Assembly: GCF_009601165.1 (NCBI RefSeq)
Contig: NZ_WIRE01000001.1
Span: 2,046,001 to 2,110,000, forward strand
Origin: Alcanivorax sediminis
Lineage (GTDB): Bacteria > Pseudomonadota > Gammaproteobacteria > Pseudomonadales > Alcanivoracaceae
DNA: 64,000 nt
Reading direction: 5' to 3'
The notes beneath the pieces were generated by a model. That model made no database searches. It had not been told where the DNA came from and was given only the letters and a program-made list of their open reading frames with translations. How positions within the stretch are numbered: position 1 is the first letter of the stretch; each line of letters starts with the position of its first letter. A program made the position numbers and the translations under genes. This document shows, piece by piece, positions 24,011 to 33,738 of this stretch.

Positions 24011-24715
24011 ATGAACACATTCACTCGAGCACTATCGCTGGCCTCTGTAGGTCTTCTGGTGGTGGGCTGTGCCACTGTCAAAACGGACGAGCTGACAGTG
24101 GAAGAGACCGTTGGCTTTGAAGACAAAACGGTAGTGCTGAGTCAGTATGATCAATTGCCGGATTTTCCGGCTCAGACAGCGACAAACGTACAGTTCGGTA
24201 TGATCGGGTTTGCAACCGCCGTTTCGAATGGGAATGCCATGATTGAGGAAAATGGTATTCAGGATCCTGCCCGGGAAATCTCTCGCCAACTGGCAGAAGG
24301 GCTTGAGAGAAATTTCAATATCAAGGTCATTAATAACGAAGAGCTGGTCGCCAATTCGAAGAAATTGACCAGTTTGGTTGAGGTGTATCAAGGTTATGAT
24401 TATATCCTCGACGTGCGCACTCTGGGTTGGGGCTCCATCTACTTCCCTACGGATTGGAACAGCTACCGGGTGATGTATTCAGCTCACGCACGACTGATTG
24501 ATGCGAGCAGCCAGGAAGTGATTGCGGAAGAGCTTTGTAACTTCAAGCCGGAGTTCGAGGATACGAATGACGCACCTTCCTATGATGATCTGAAAAGCGG
24601 TGAGGGCCTGAAGCGCGAGCTCGACAAGTCGGTTGCGCATTGTGTGGAATACATCGCCACTATGGCGAAATTTCATCACCAGCAAGAAGTGCAGGCGATG
24701 GCGGTTTCAGAGTAA
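24011..24715 (+). CDS. Outer-membrane-type lipoprotein, unknown function
   Basis: 234 residues. Signal ending GLLVVGC (lipobox), mature N terminus ATVKTDELTVEE. The mature domain has a SRQLAEGLERNFNIKVINNEELV segment and a C-terminal helix with ELDKSVAHCVEYIATMAKFHHQQE. GGGGGAA precedes the ATG. It is followed by a strong terminator and appears monocistronic. No family recognised. Confidence 0.75.
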   Translation: MNTFTRALSLASVGLLVVGCATVKTDELTVEETVGFEDKTVVLSQYDQLPDFPAQTATNVQFGMIGFATAVSNGNAMIEENGIQDPAREISRQLAEGLERNFNIKVINNEELVANSKKLTSLVEVYQGYDYILDVRTLGWGSIYFPTDWNSYRVMYSAHARLIDASSQEVIAEELCNFKPEFEDTNDAPSYDDLKSGEGLKRELDKSVAHCVEYIATMAKFHHQQEVQAMAVSE

Positions 24716-24730
24716 GTTCTGTGCACATTT

Positions 24731-24757
24731 AAAGCGGCCCCGTAAGGGGCCGCTTTG
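24731..24757. terminator. Bidirectional terminator
   Basis: AAAGCGGCCCC, loop GTAA, GGGGCCGCTTT: a perfect 11-bp stem with T-rich flanks, between the convergent lipoprotein and acyl-CoA synthetase genes. Confidence 0.9.
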
Positions 24758-24759
24758 AT

Positions 24760-26652
24760 TTAACCCGTCACCAATTCCTTTTCCCGCAGTAGCACTTCAA
24801 TCTCGGGAATGCTCGCTGGATCATCAATCGTGGACGGGATGCTGTAGCTCTCGCCATTGGCGATCTGCCGTAGCAGTTTGCGCAGGATCTTGCCGGAGCG
24901 GGTTTTGGGTAGACGTTGGGCAATGAGGGTGTTCTTCAGGCAGGCGACGGCGCCGATGTCCTGGCGGATGCGGGCCACAAGCTCCTGGTTGAGGGCGTCT
25001 GACTCGATATCCACGCCATCCTTGAGGAGTACCAAGCCGATAGGAACCTGACCTTTCAGATCATCGGCGATGCCGATCACGGCGCACTCGGCGACGGCCG
25101 GGTGACCGGCAAGCACTTCTTCCATTTCTCCGGTAGAAAGGCGGTGGCCTGCCACGTTAATCACGTCGTCGGTGCGCCCCATGATGAAGACGTAGCCTTC
25201 CTCATCCTTGTAGCCGCCGTCGCCGGAGGTGTAATAGCCGGGAAACTGTTCCAGGTAACCGGCCAGGAAGCGCGCGTGGTTGCCCCAGATGGATGGCAGG
25301 CAGCTGGGGGGCAGGGGCAGCTTGATGGCCACATTGCCTTGCTCGTTGGGGCCAACCTCGTTGCCGTTGTCATCCAGAATGCGCACATCAAAACCGGGGC
25401 TGGGTAGCGTCGCGGAGCCGGGTTTGCAGGGCTTGGGATCAATGCCCATCAGGTTGGCGCAGATACCCCAGCCGGTCTCGGTTTGCCACCAATGATCCAC
25501 CACCGGCAGGCCGGTGATGTCGCGCACCCAGTCATAGGTGGGCGGATCCAGTCGTTCGCCCGCCATGAAGATCGTTTCCAGCGAAGACAGGTCATGTCGC
25601 TTGATGCCTTCGGCGTTGGGATCTTCTTTCTTGATCGCACGGAAGGCGGTGGGGGCGGAGAACAGTCCTTTCACTTTGTACTCTTCGGCCACACGCCAGA
25701 AGGCAGCGGCATCCGGGGTGCGCACGGGTTTGCCCTCATAGAGCACGGTGGAGAGGCCACTGAGCAGAGGGGCATAGACGATGTAGGAGTGACCCACCAC
25801 CCAGCCCACATCGGAGGCGGCCCAGAAGGTATCGCCCGGGTCCATGTTGTAAATGGCTTTCATGCTGTAGCGCATGGCCACGGCGTGGCTGCCATTGTCA
25901 CGGACGACACCCTTGGGCTTGCCGGTGGTTCCGGAGGTGTAAAGCACATACAGCGGATCAGTGGCCAGCACCGGGGTGCAGTCGGCCAGCGGTGCGGCGG
26001 CGACGGCGGTATTCCAGTCCAGATCACGGCCGGCAATCAGAGTTGCCTGTACCTGGGGGCGCTGGAACACGATGCAGTGTGCGGGCTTGTGCGTGGCCTG
26101 CTCGATAGCGGCATCTACCAGCGGCTTGTATTCGATGACCTTGCTGACTTCCACACCGCAGGAGGCGGAGACGATGACCTTGGGATGGGCATCATCGATA
26201 CGCACCGCCAGTTCGTGGGCGGCAAAACCACCGAACACGACGGAATGAATGGCGCCCAGCCGTGCGCAGGCCAGCATGGCCACCACCGCTTCCGGAATCA
26301 TGGGCATATAGATCAGCACACGATCGCCTTTTTCCACGCCTTGTTGTTGCAAGGCGCCGGCGAAGCGGGCTACTCGCTCGGTGAGCTCGGCGTAGGTGAT
26401 GGTTTGCTTGGTGTCGGTGACCGGGGAATCATAGTAGATCGCCACCTGATCACCACGACCTGCCGCCAGGTTGGCATCCAGCGCCATGTGGCAGGTGTTC
26501 ATTTCGCCATCCACAAACCAGCGGTCAATGCCGTTTTCATCTTTGCCGAGGATGGTCTTTGGGAAGGTAAACCAGTCCAGCTGGCGGGCCTTGTCAGCCC
26601 AGAAGGATTCGGGGTTATTGATGGAGGCGGAATATTCTTGTTCGTAGCTCAT
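24760..26652 (-). CDS. Propionyl/acetyl-CoA synthetase (PrpE-like)
   Basis: 630 residues, the length of PrpE. Adenylating-enzyme motifs: YTSGTTGKPKG (A3), WWQTETGWG (A5), YTSGDGGYKDEEGYVFIMGRTDDVINVAGHRLSTGEMEE (A7-A8) and the C-terminal catalytic Lys in TRSGKILRK (A10). The N-terminal SINNPESFWADKA...WFVDGEMNTCHMALD is closer to PrpE than to Acs. It activates short-chain acids with ATP and CoA; propionate is produced from odd-chain alkanes. The ATG at 26652 has AGAGGT upstream; an extension of 32 codons upstream is rejected for low-complexity Arg-rich content. Confidence 0.9.
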   Translation of the reverse strand: MSYEQEYSASINNPESFWADKARQLDWFTFPKTILGKDENGIDRWFVDGEMNTCHMALDANLAAGRGDQVAIYYDSPVTDTKQTITYAELTERVARFAGALQQQGVEKGDRVLIYMPMIPEAVVAMLACARLGAIHSVVFGGFAAHELAVRIDDAHPKVIVSASCGVEVSKVIEYKPLVDAAIEQATHKPAHCIVFQRPQVQATLIAGRDLDWNTAVAAAPLADCTPVLATDPLYVLYTSGTTGKPKGVVRDNGSHAVAMRYSMKAIYNMDPGDTFWAASDVGWVVGHSYIVYAPLLSGLSTVLYEGKPVRTPDAAAFWRVAEEYKVKGLFSAPTAFRAIKKEDPNAEGIKRHDLSSLETIFMAGERLDPPTYDWVRDITGLPVVDHWWQTETGWGICANLMGIDPKPCKPGSATLPSPGFDVRILDDNGNEVGPNEQGNVAIKLPLPPSCLPSIWGNHARFLAGYLEQFPGYYTSGDGGYKDEEGYVFIMGRTDDVINVAGHRLSTGEMEEVLAGHPAVAECAVIGIADDLKGQVPIGLVLLKDGVDIESDALNQELVARIRQDIGAVACLKNTLIAQRLPKTRSGKILRKLLRQIANGESYSIPSTIDDPASIPEIEVLLREKELVTG

Positions 26653-26869
26653 CGCAGCGGACCTCTTTCCGTGTCGCTTTCCACTTGTGGTGGTAGGTCT
26701 GGCCCGTCGCATCCTGGAGTGCCTGCAGGTAAAGGCGGGCAACGGCACGGGGCAGTTAAGGGTGTCTTCATTGGATGCTAAGACGGGCAGGTTGGCCAGT
26801 GAATTAGACTAAAGTTTGGAAAAGAGATGCATCACGCTTCACGCGACACAACTGGCGGGAGTGTGTCTT

Positions 26870-27300
26870 TGTGGGCGGGGGAGAGCGACGAGTTTCGAGT
26901 TTCGAGTTGCGAAAGGCAAAACATAGTGGGTTTCCGGGTTTTGGGGTTCGAAACTTGCTTCTCGTGATTAGCAATGGTTTTCCCCGCCAGGGCTCGGATC
27001 GCCTGCAGGCAAGTTATTCGCTTCGCTCACCCTTCGAGACGCACTCCGTGCGTTACTCCGCGACGCTACGTTCCCACAGCAGAAGAGGGAAAGTTCTATG
27101 TAGGAGCCTTGCTCGCAAGGCGATCCGAGCCACAGCGAGGGTAGGGGTGGCAGCGAGTGGCGAGTTTCGAGGAGCAAAAGGCGAAAAAGAATGGGGCGTC
27201 GGGATCAGGTTTTCGACACTCGCAACTCGTCACTCGGTCTTTGGCTTTGCCTCGCTGCGGCCGGATCGCCATGCGAGCATAGCTCCTACAGCAGAAGTTG
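26870..27300. repeat. Clustered intergenic repeats (TTTCGAGT inverted repeats and GTAGGAGC elements)
   Basis: Between the synthetase start and the permease end (about 950 bases) no gene is seen. It holds TTTCGAGT/CGAAACTTGCTTCTCG inverted sets at 26885-26965 and 27150-27240, and a GTAGGAGCCTTGCTCGCAAG with CGATCCGAG and AGCGAGGGTAGG at 27099-27150. A CGCCATGCGAGCATAGCTCC element follows at 27266-27290, and CCATGCGAGCATGGCCCCTG at 27569. Short open frames here come from the repeats. Confidence 0.8.
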
Positions 27301-27609
27301 GGTTGGGAGTGTTGCCTGATGCATGCGGCGTGTTGAGATAGTTACCGTCAGTGCAGCGTGGTTCAGGTGGTTCACCATGGGGCCGCCCCGGTTGGAATGC
27401 TTTGAGGCGGTGCTGTAACGCTGGATGTCTGACGCGAGAGGGCCAGTGCTCTGCACCGTGGGAGCGGTGGTTCCACCGCGAAAGGCGCGACGCGCCTTGG
27501 CTTGTTAAGGGATTTTTCTCGCAGCTCTCAGCTAGTCGCTGCTTTTCCCTCGCCAGGGCTCGGTTTCGCCATGCGAGCATGGCCCCTGCAGGGCAAGGTC
27601 TGTTTTTTT

Positions 27610-28923
27610 CTAACGGACGGTTCTGGCATAACCCCAGGCGCCGATCATCAGGGCGACATAGAGTCCGCCCACGAACAGCATCTGGCCGATTTCGTGGGTC
27701 AGTTCGTAGTAGAGAATCATGCCGGTGCCGCCGGCGAGGACCAGGCAGGCGAGCAGTGTGAGGGTGAGGGACGAACCGGTTTTGTCGCGGATGCGGAAGT
27801 TGGCCCAGGCCATCAGCAGGGAAACCAGCAGGAAGGTGATGCTGCCGAACTCCAGAATCAGCTCCAGGCCGCCAATCAGGATCAGGGCAAACGCCAGTGC
27901 CGCCATGATAATGATGGCGTTCACCGGGATGTGGTTTTTTCGCGTGGCCAATGCTTTCGGGAAATAGCCGTCGCCGGCTATCACGGCCATCAGGCGTGAA
28001 GCGCCAAACAGGGTGCCACTGATGGCGCTGCTGGTGGCCAGCAGGGCTCCGAGTATCACTAACCTTGCACCAAGGTTGCCAAGGATTTCGCCGGCCCCGG
28101 TGGCCAGGGCGTATTCCTTGTTACGGATAATATCCTCGAACGGAATGGCGAAGATGGCGCCCAGAGCAATGACCACATAGATCACAATGGCGGCCCCCAC
28201 CGCCGCATAGATAGCGATGGGAATATTACGTTCCGGCTCGTCCATTTCGTTCATGGCATGAATCACCAGCTGGAAGCCTTCGTAGGCCACGAACGTGAGT
28301 GAGGCGACGATCAGGATGGACACCAGGCTGACCGGCTCCTGTGTGTTTAGCAGATCGGGTAGGGTGGCCTGGCCGTTGCGAATCAGCACAAACGAAATCA
28401 GGCCGAGGATCACCAGCTTGGCGTAAACCATCAGGTCTTCCAGCTTGCCCATGCCTTTTACGCTCCAGATATTGATCAGGGCAAACGCCATGATCACCGC
28501 GCCGGCCACGCCCTTGCGCAGCCACTCGTTGTCCCCATGGTCGCCACTGCTGATGGCGTAGGAGGCAAACGTATAGGCATACAGCGCCAATGTACTGATA
28601 TAGCCAAACACTACCCACCAGCCAATCAGAGAGGCTGCGAAGCGTGAGCCCGGGAAGGTCCGCTTGAAGAACGAATAGGTGGCGCCTTCGTCGCGATAGT
28701 ACAGTGCAAGCTTGATGTAGGAGTAAGCGGCCACGGCGGCAACCCCACCGCCGAGGGCAATGGCCACCGGCGTGTAGACACCAATCATGGCCACCGAGAT
28801 GCCCAGCACGGAAAAAATGCCTCCGCCGACCATGCCGCCCAGCGCGATGGCGATCAGCTCCAGGATGCCGAGAGGCTTGTTGCGTTTGCGATGCAGCGAA
28901 TGCTTTAACGGGAGTCCGAGCAC
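27610..28923 (-). CDS. APC superfamily amino acid permease
   Basis: 437 residues with about 12 hydrophobic segments. TM1 carries the substrate-binding glycines IALGGMVGGGIFSVLG of the APC fold, and the TM6 region is VASLTFVAYEGFQLVIHAMNEMDEPERNIP. Transports amino acids or related cations; specificity unknown. The start appears to be GTG at 28923, only 6 bases past the stop of the MscK-like gene and without a clear ribosome site, implying translational coupling to that gene. Confidence 0.88.
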   Translation of the reverse strand: MLGLPLKHSLHRKRNKPLGILELIAIALGGMVGGGIFSVLGISVAMIGVYTPVAIALGGGVAAVAAYSYIKLALYYRDEGATYSFFKRTFPGSRFAASLIGWWVVFGYISTLALYAYTFASYAISSGDHGDNEWLRKGVAGAVIMAFALINIWSVKGMGKLEDLMVYAKLVILGLISFVLIRNGQATLPDLLNTQEPVSLVSILIVASLTFVAYEGFQLVIHAMNEMDEPERNIPIAIYAAVGAAIVIYVVIALGAIFAIPFEDIIRNKEYALATGAGEILGNLGARLVILGALLATSSAISGTLFGASRLMAVIAGDGYFPKALATRKNHIPVNAIIIMAALAFALILIGGLELILEFGSITFLLVSLLMAWANFRIRDKTGSSLTLTLLACLVLAGGTGMILYYELTHEIGQMLFVGGLYVALMIGAWGYARTVR

Positions 28924-28929
28924 GTCAGC

Positions 28930-31900
28930 TTAGCTCTGCTCGTCGCTGTTGCTGTCTTTGCTGTCGTCCTTGCGGGGCTGCTTTTCGCCTTCGATGCACA
29001 GGGTCTCGCCATCGTCGCGGCGGATATGGATATCCAGCTGGCTGAAGGCGATTTCCACACCGGCTTCCTTGCACAGGGCATCGATGCGACGGTTCAGTTC
29101 GTCGGTGGCCGCCAGTCGGTCGCTGATATCGCGGACATGGACCCGCAGTTCATGATCGAGGGTGCTGGCACCAAAGGTGAGGAAGAACACCACCGGTTCC
29201 GGATCGCCCAGTACGCGCTTGTTTTCGTGGGCGGCCTTGAGCAGGATTTCGCGGCATTTTTCCAGGTCCGAGCCGTAGGCGAAGCCCACCTTGATGATGA
29301 TGCGGGTCACCGTATCGGACAGAGACCAGTTGATGAGCCGCTCGGTGACAAAGGCCTTGTTGGGCACGATGATTTCCTTGCGGTCAAAATCAATGATGGT
29401 GGTGGCGCGGATACGGATGCGGCTGGCGGTGCCATCCAGGTTGCCGATGGTGATCACATCACCTATGCGGATCGGCCGTTCAAACAGGATGATGATGCCG
29501 GAGATAAAGTTGGCAAAAATTTCCTGAAGACCAAAGCCCAGCCCCACACCCAGCGCCGCGACCAGCCACTGCATCTTGTCCCAGCTCAGCCCCAGTGCCC
29601 CGAGGGTAATGATGATGCCGCTGGCGACGATCACATAAGAGAGCAGCGTGGTGGTGGCGTAGCTGGTGCCCTGACGTAGATCAAGCCGAGACAGCACCAG
29701 CACCTCGAGCAGGCCGGGCAGGTTGCTGGCCAACAGGAAGGTCACCGCACCTATGACCAACGCTGCCATCACATCGCCGAGACTGATGGCAGACATCTGT
29801 TCGGTTTGGCCAACCATGTCCGTGGTTTCCCACAGCACAATGCTGTCGGTGTAGGCGAAGGCGTGCAGGACTTCTGCCCACACCCAGTAGACCAGCAGGC
29901 CGATGGCAGCGAACAGGGCAAGACGAATAAGGCGCAGGGACTGCTGGTTAACCTGCTTGAGATCCAGCTTGGGTTCTTCCACTTCCACTGCTTCTGACAC
30001 GGTGGTTTCTTTCTGCTCGGCTTCTCGCTGGGCGAGCATACGCTTGTAGGAGAGACGCTGGGCCGCCACTGCCAGGCCACGTACCGCAGTGGCATCCAGT
30101 ACCACCCACAGGGCGATCAGATAGAGGCTGTAGATCATGTGCCCGGCGAGTCGCACCGATGTGTAGTAGTAGCCAATACCTGTGAGCACCACCAGTGCCA
30201 TAGGGGCAAGCACGCACACGGCAGTGATCAGGCCTTTCATGGTGCGGCTCACGTTACGTGCCGGGTAGCTCTGGGCCACGCTGGGCAGGCTGATGGCAAT
30301 CACCAGCATGCAGGCGAGCATGATGACCAGGCCGACGCGGTCGTTGCTGAGCAGGGCGGGCCAGTAATCGCCAAAGGAAACGATCAGCAGCACCGGAATC
30401 AGCGCAAGGCCGGTCAGCACCAGCCGGCGACGCATGACGTGATTACCTTCCTTACTCCAGCGGAAATGCCGCTGAGCGATGCCATCGGTTTTGAGCACCC
30501 GATAGAGAAATTCAAACACAAACCAGAGTAGCGCCAACTGGACCAGAGCTGAGCCGAATACGCTGGTCAGGTTGCCTTCCAGTTGCCAGAGGGCTGTGCC
30601 GAACAGCACCAGGAACAGCGGTATCGGAGACGCAATCAGGACGGTATAGAGCAGACTCAGCGGCGTGTGTAGCTGGCTGTCCCTGCGCAGGTGGCCCACG
30701 TCCTTGTTCATGGTCGCGATGTGTTTCTTGAGACGTCTGCGCAGGATGAGGAGCAGTGCGGAGGGCACCAGAATGGCGATCAGCAATGGCCATTTGCTGG
30801 TGAGAAGCTCCTTGCCCAGCTGGAGCAATTCCTCCCATGGGGTGCTGGCGACTTGCTCCACGATCTGGCGTGGTAATTTTGCCAGCCACTCCAGGCTGAG
30901 CGGCTGGGTGCTGGGCATCCAGAAGGTCTGCTCAGAGATGGTGGTATGCAGGCTGCGGCTGATTTTTTCCAGCTGCTGATGGTTCAGTTGAGTGCGGGTC
31001 AGGATGGCCAGCTGGCGGCTGATTTCCCGGTCCAGTTGGTCGTACAAGGCAAGGCGTTCTTCACGCAGAATGCTGAAGGCTTTCTCCAGCTCCGGCGAAG
31101 GGTTGTCTTCCAGTTCCTTGCGGGCAGGAAGCGGGCTGTCATCCAGGGCTCGTATTTCCTTGTCCAGCTCGAACTGGCTGATGCGGATATTGGCGATGTC
31201 TTTTTTCAGATCCAGCGACATGTCGCTCTGCGGCAGACTCTTTTGTTGCTCATAGAGAATGCGTGACAGCAGCAGGCTGCCCTCGAGCATGCGGATCTGG
31301 TCGTTGACGGTGGTGGACAGGGCGCGGGCCTTGTCCAGTTCGGTCTTGGTGTTGACGGCGGTTCGCAACAGCTCGTTGGTGGCGGCATTGTGCTTGGCCA
31401 GCTGTTCGCGCAGTGCCCGGTTCTTTTCCCGCGCCTTGAGTACCTGGGGCTGATTGAGCACGTCTTCCGGCAGCTCTGCATCGGGGGCATTGGCCAGTGC
31501 TTCCAGCTGATTGCTGCGACGCGCGTTGATCAGCGGCTGCAGGGCATCCAGCTGGGCTTCAATGCGATTCTGTTCCAGCTTGTAGAGCTGTTGCTGCAGG
31601 CGCGCAATGTCCTGGGATTTGTCCACCACGGCCAGTTCCTGGTTGAACCGGTTGATGCGCGACTCCAGGGCCTGCAGCTCGGTGTTGAGCATGATCTGGT
31701 GTACATCGGACAGTGGCTCGCCTTGATCATCCTCGCCCTGGTTGAGGGTTACCCGGATTGCATCCATGCGATCCATGGCCTTGCTGATGGCGCTCTGTGC
31801 CTGTTCGGGCAATGTCTGTGCGCGGGTCAGGTTGCTGCTGGCTTCGGCCAGACCCTGCTGGTTTTTCTCCAGATCATCGAGCTTTGCCACCAGCGTCTGC

Positions 31901-32256
31901 ACCAGGCTTTCCAGGCTCTGGTCGGCGTACTGCTCTGACCAGTTGGTTTCCTTGTCGTTGCGGGCGCGGGTGAGTTCGGCTTCAAGACGGATTCGCTCAC
32001 TGGGGGCCTTGGCAGAGAAGGCCTGGAGTGACTTGATCTTTTCCTCGTTGAGATCAATCTCCTTGCGCAAGGCAAGGGTGCGCTCCAGCCGTGCCTTGTC
32101 CAGGTTCGGGGTGCCGTCTTCTTTCTTGCTGTCTGTTTGTGTGAGCTGTTTTTGCAGGTCGCCGACGCCGGGCAGGGAAAAGGACGTTTGCGAGATCTGG
32201 GAAAATGCCAGTGCTGGCAGAAACAGCAACAGGATCAGGGGAAGACGTCGATCCAT
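28930..32256 (-). CDS. mscK: Mechanosensitive channel, MscK (KefA)-like
   Basis: 1108 residues, close to E. coli MscK. Signal peptide (MDRRLPLILLLFLPALAFS), a long periplasmic coiled-coil domain to about residue 470, then about eleven membrane helices. The MscS core follows: LGVGLGFGLQEIFANFISGIIILFERPIRIGDVITIG (pore helix TM3 and beta-domain entry), GTASRIRIRATTIIDFDRKEIIVPNK, and a C-terminal alpha/beta cage. An acidic tail ends the protein. It releases solutes on hypo-osmotic shock. The ATG at 32256 follows AGGAG; the ATG 19 codons upstream has none. First gene of an apparent pair with the APC permease. Confidence 0.9.
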   Translation of the reverse strand: MDRRLPLILLLFLPALAFSQISQTSFSLPGVGDLQKQLTQTDSKKEDGTPNLDKARLERTLALRKEIDLNEEKIKSLQAFSAKAPSERIRLEAELTRARNDKETNWSEQYADQSLESLVQTLVAKLDDLEKNQQGLAEASSNLTRAQTLPEQAQSAISKAMDRMDAIRVTLNQGEDDQGEPLSDVHQIMLNTELQALESRINRFNQELAVVDKSQDIARLQQQLYKLEQNRIEAQLDALQPLINARRSNQLEALANAPDAELPEDVLNQPQVLKAREKNRALREQLAKHNAATNELLRTAVNTKTELDKARALSTTVNDQIRMLEGSLLLSRILYEQQKSLPQSDMSLDLKKDIANIRISQFELDKEIRALDDSPLPARKELEDNPSPELEKAFSILREERLALYDQLDREISRQLAILTRTQLNHQQLEKISRSLHTTISEQTFWMPSTQPLSLEWLAKLPRQIVEQVASTPWEELLQLGKELLTSKWPLLIAILVPSALLLILRRRLKKHIATMNKDVGHLRRDSQLHTPLSLLYTVLIASPIPLFLVLFGTALWQLEGNLTSVFGSALVQLALLWFVFEFLYRVLKTDGIAQRHFRWSKEGNHVMRRRLVLTGLALIPVLLIVSFGDYWPALLSNDRVGLVIMLACMLVIAISLPSVAQSYPARNVSRTMKGLITAVCVLAPMALVVLTGIGYYYTSVRLAGHMIYSLYLIALWVVLDATAVRGLAVAAQRLSYKRMLAQREAEQKETTVSEAVEVEEPKLDLKQVNQQSLRLIRLALFAAIGLLVYWVWAEVLHAFAYTDSIVLWETTDMVGQTEQMSAISLGDVMAALVIGAVTFLLASNLPGLLEVLVLSRLDLRQGTSYATTTLLSYVIVASGIIITLGALGLSWDKMQWLVAALGVGLGFGLQEIFANFISGIIILFERPIRIGDVITIGNLDGTASRIRIRATTIIDFDRKEIIVPNKAFVTERLINWSLSDTVTRIIIKVGFAYGSDLEKCREILLKAAHENKRVLGDPEPVVFFLTFGASTLDHELRVHVRDISDRLAATDELNRRIDALCKEAGVEIAFSQLDIHIRRDDGETLCIEGEKQPRKDDSKDSNSDEQS

Positions 32257-32378
32257 AACAAAAATCACTCCTGGGGGAATCTGCGCTATTTGTACCATAG
32301 GGAGACGCGGCACGCCTCATGCTGGACACAACATGCAACACGCTGCGTGGGGCAGGGTCAGCTTGCGAGAGGTCTTCT

Positions 32379-32895
32379 GCAGGAGCTTGCCTGCAAGCGA
32401 TCCGAGCGATAGCGAGGGTAGGGAGGGGCAGAAGCGAGTGACGAGTTTCGAGTTGCGAAAACCCAACATCCCAGGCATCCAGGTTTGCCTTTCGAAACTC
32501 GCTTCTCGTCACTCGACACTGTTTTGTTTCCTCGCTGGGCTCGGATCGCTTGCAGGCAATGTATTCGCTTCGCTCACCCTCCGGGCCGCACTCCGTGCGT
32601 TACTCCGCTACGCTACGTTCCCACAGGTGTTTCGGCAAAGCGTAGGTCGGAAATGGGCGTGAGCCGATCTCCGCCCTACGGTTTGATCGCCACGGGGCCG
32701 GTGTTTTGTAGGAGCCTTGCTCGCAAGGCGATCCGAGCGACAGCGAGGGTAGGGAGGGGCAGAAGCGAGTGACGAGTTTCGAGTTGCGAAAACCCAACAT
32801 CCCAGGCATCCAGGTTTTGACCTTCGAAACTCGCTTCTCGTCACTCGACACTGTTTTGTTTCCTCGCTGGGCTCGGAACGCTTGCAGGCTGGCTG
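32379..32895. repeat. Two near-identical copies of a ~135-bp composite repeat
   Basis: The block from CGATCCGAGCGATAGCGAGG through GAGTGACGAGTTTCGAGTTG to TTTCCTCGCTGGGCTCGGA spans about 32398-32546 and recurs at about 32730-32878 with few differences. A CTCACCCTCCGGGCCGCACT segment and a GCGTAGGTCGGAAATGG element lie between. The 640 bases between the MscK-like and LasT-like genes hold no gene. Confidence 0.85.
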
Positions 32896-33561
32896 CTACG
32901 GCTTTGTCAGGCGGCGAATCAGTTGGCGGATGAGTCCGAGTGCCCGGTCATCCGCCAGCGGCAGCAGTTCCAGCAGCCATTGGTGCAGGTTTTCGCGCTC
33001 TTCGATGCCTCGTGCGCTGAGCAGCCCCTGCAGGGCGTCGCGGGTGTGCCGGTAAGTGTCCCTGTCGCTGGCGGTGGCGGGCGCTTCAGGGCGGTGCTTG
33101 CGTAGCTCCCAGGCATAGACCATCACCGCCTGGGCCAGGTTCAGGGAGGGCTGTGGGTGAGCCAGGGGAATGCTGCTGCCCAGGTCACACCGTGCGACTT
33201 CTTCACCGGTGAGGCCGCTGGATTCGCGGCCGAAGACAATGGCGGCGCGTTGCAGGCTGCCCGGTTTGGCGGAGAGCAGCGCGGCGCATTCGTCCGCATT
33301 CACATAGCGCTCTTTCTGGATTCGCTGGCGGGCGGTGCAAGCGATGCTGAGGTCCACATCGGCCAGAGCTTCGTCCAGGAAGTCGAATTGGCGGGCACCG
33401 GCGAGAATGTCCTGGCTCTGGTGGGCCACCCAGTTAGCGGCCGTCATGTCGCCGGGACGTACCAGCCGCAGATCGTCAAAGCCCATAGTCTTGATGGCGC
33501 GGGCAGCAGCGCCGATGTTCTCACCCCTTGCGGGTTCTACCAGTACAAACGCGATGTCCAT
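32896..33561 (-). CDS. SPOUT tRNA/rRNA methyltransferase, TrmJ/LasT-like
   Basis: 221 residues. It starts MDIAFVLVEPARGENIGAAARAIKTMGFDDLRLV, with FGRESSGLTGEEVARCD (motif 2) and SLNLAQAVMVYAWELR (motif 3) forming the SpoU-type knot. Length and the PARGENIGAAARAIKTMGF sequence are nearer to LasT (YjtD) than to TrmJ. It probably 2'-O-methylates an RNA; the target is uncertain. Stands alone, divergent from the phospholipase-like gene. Confidence 0.87.
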   Translation of the reverse strand: MDIAFVLVEPARGENIGAAARAIKTMGFDDLRLVRPGDMTAANWVAHQSQDILAGARQFDFLDEALADVDLSIACTARQRIQKERYVNADECAALLSAKPGSLQRAAIVFGRESSGLTGEEVARCDLGSSIPLAHPQPSLNLAQAVMVYAWELRKHRPEAPATASDRDTYRHTRDALQGLLSARGIEERENLHQWLLELLPLADDRALGLIRQLIRRLTKP

Positions 33562-33738
33562 GGGCTGTCATATCTGATGGTTAGCCTGAAAGGCGGCATT
33601 GTACCCGCTCTTCGGCCTGTGGCAGAAAATGTCCATGAATTGTCCCGGGGCGTCCTAGGGTTGGTACGCTCGTTTGGTTATTGTTTAACCAGCAATAACA
33701 AAAAGTTACACAACAATAAAACAGGGAGGGGACCCCCC

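Noticed and set aside
25483..26781. 432-codon plus-strand frame over the acyl-CoA synthetase
   Set aside because: Complementary to a certain gene, low-complexity Gly/His composition, no family.
26750..27600. Small genes in the 26.8-27.6 kb gap
   Set aside because: All frames cross the TTTCGAGT and GTAGGAGC repeats and lack ribosome sites or family resemblance.
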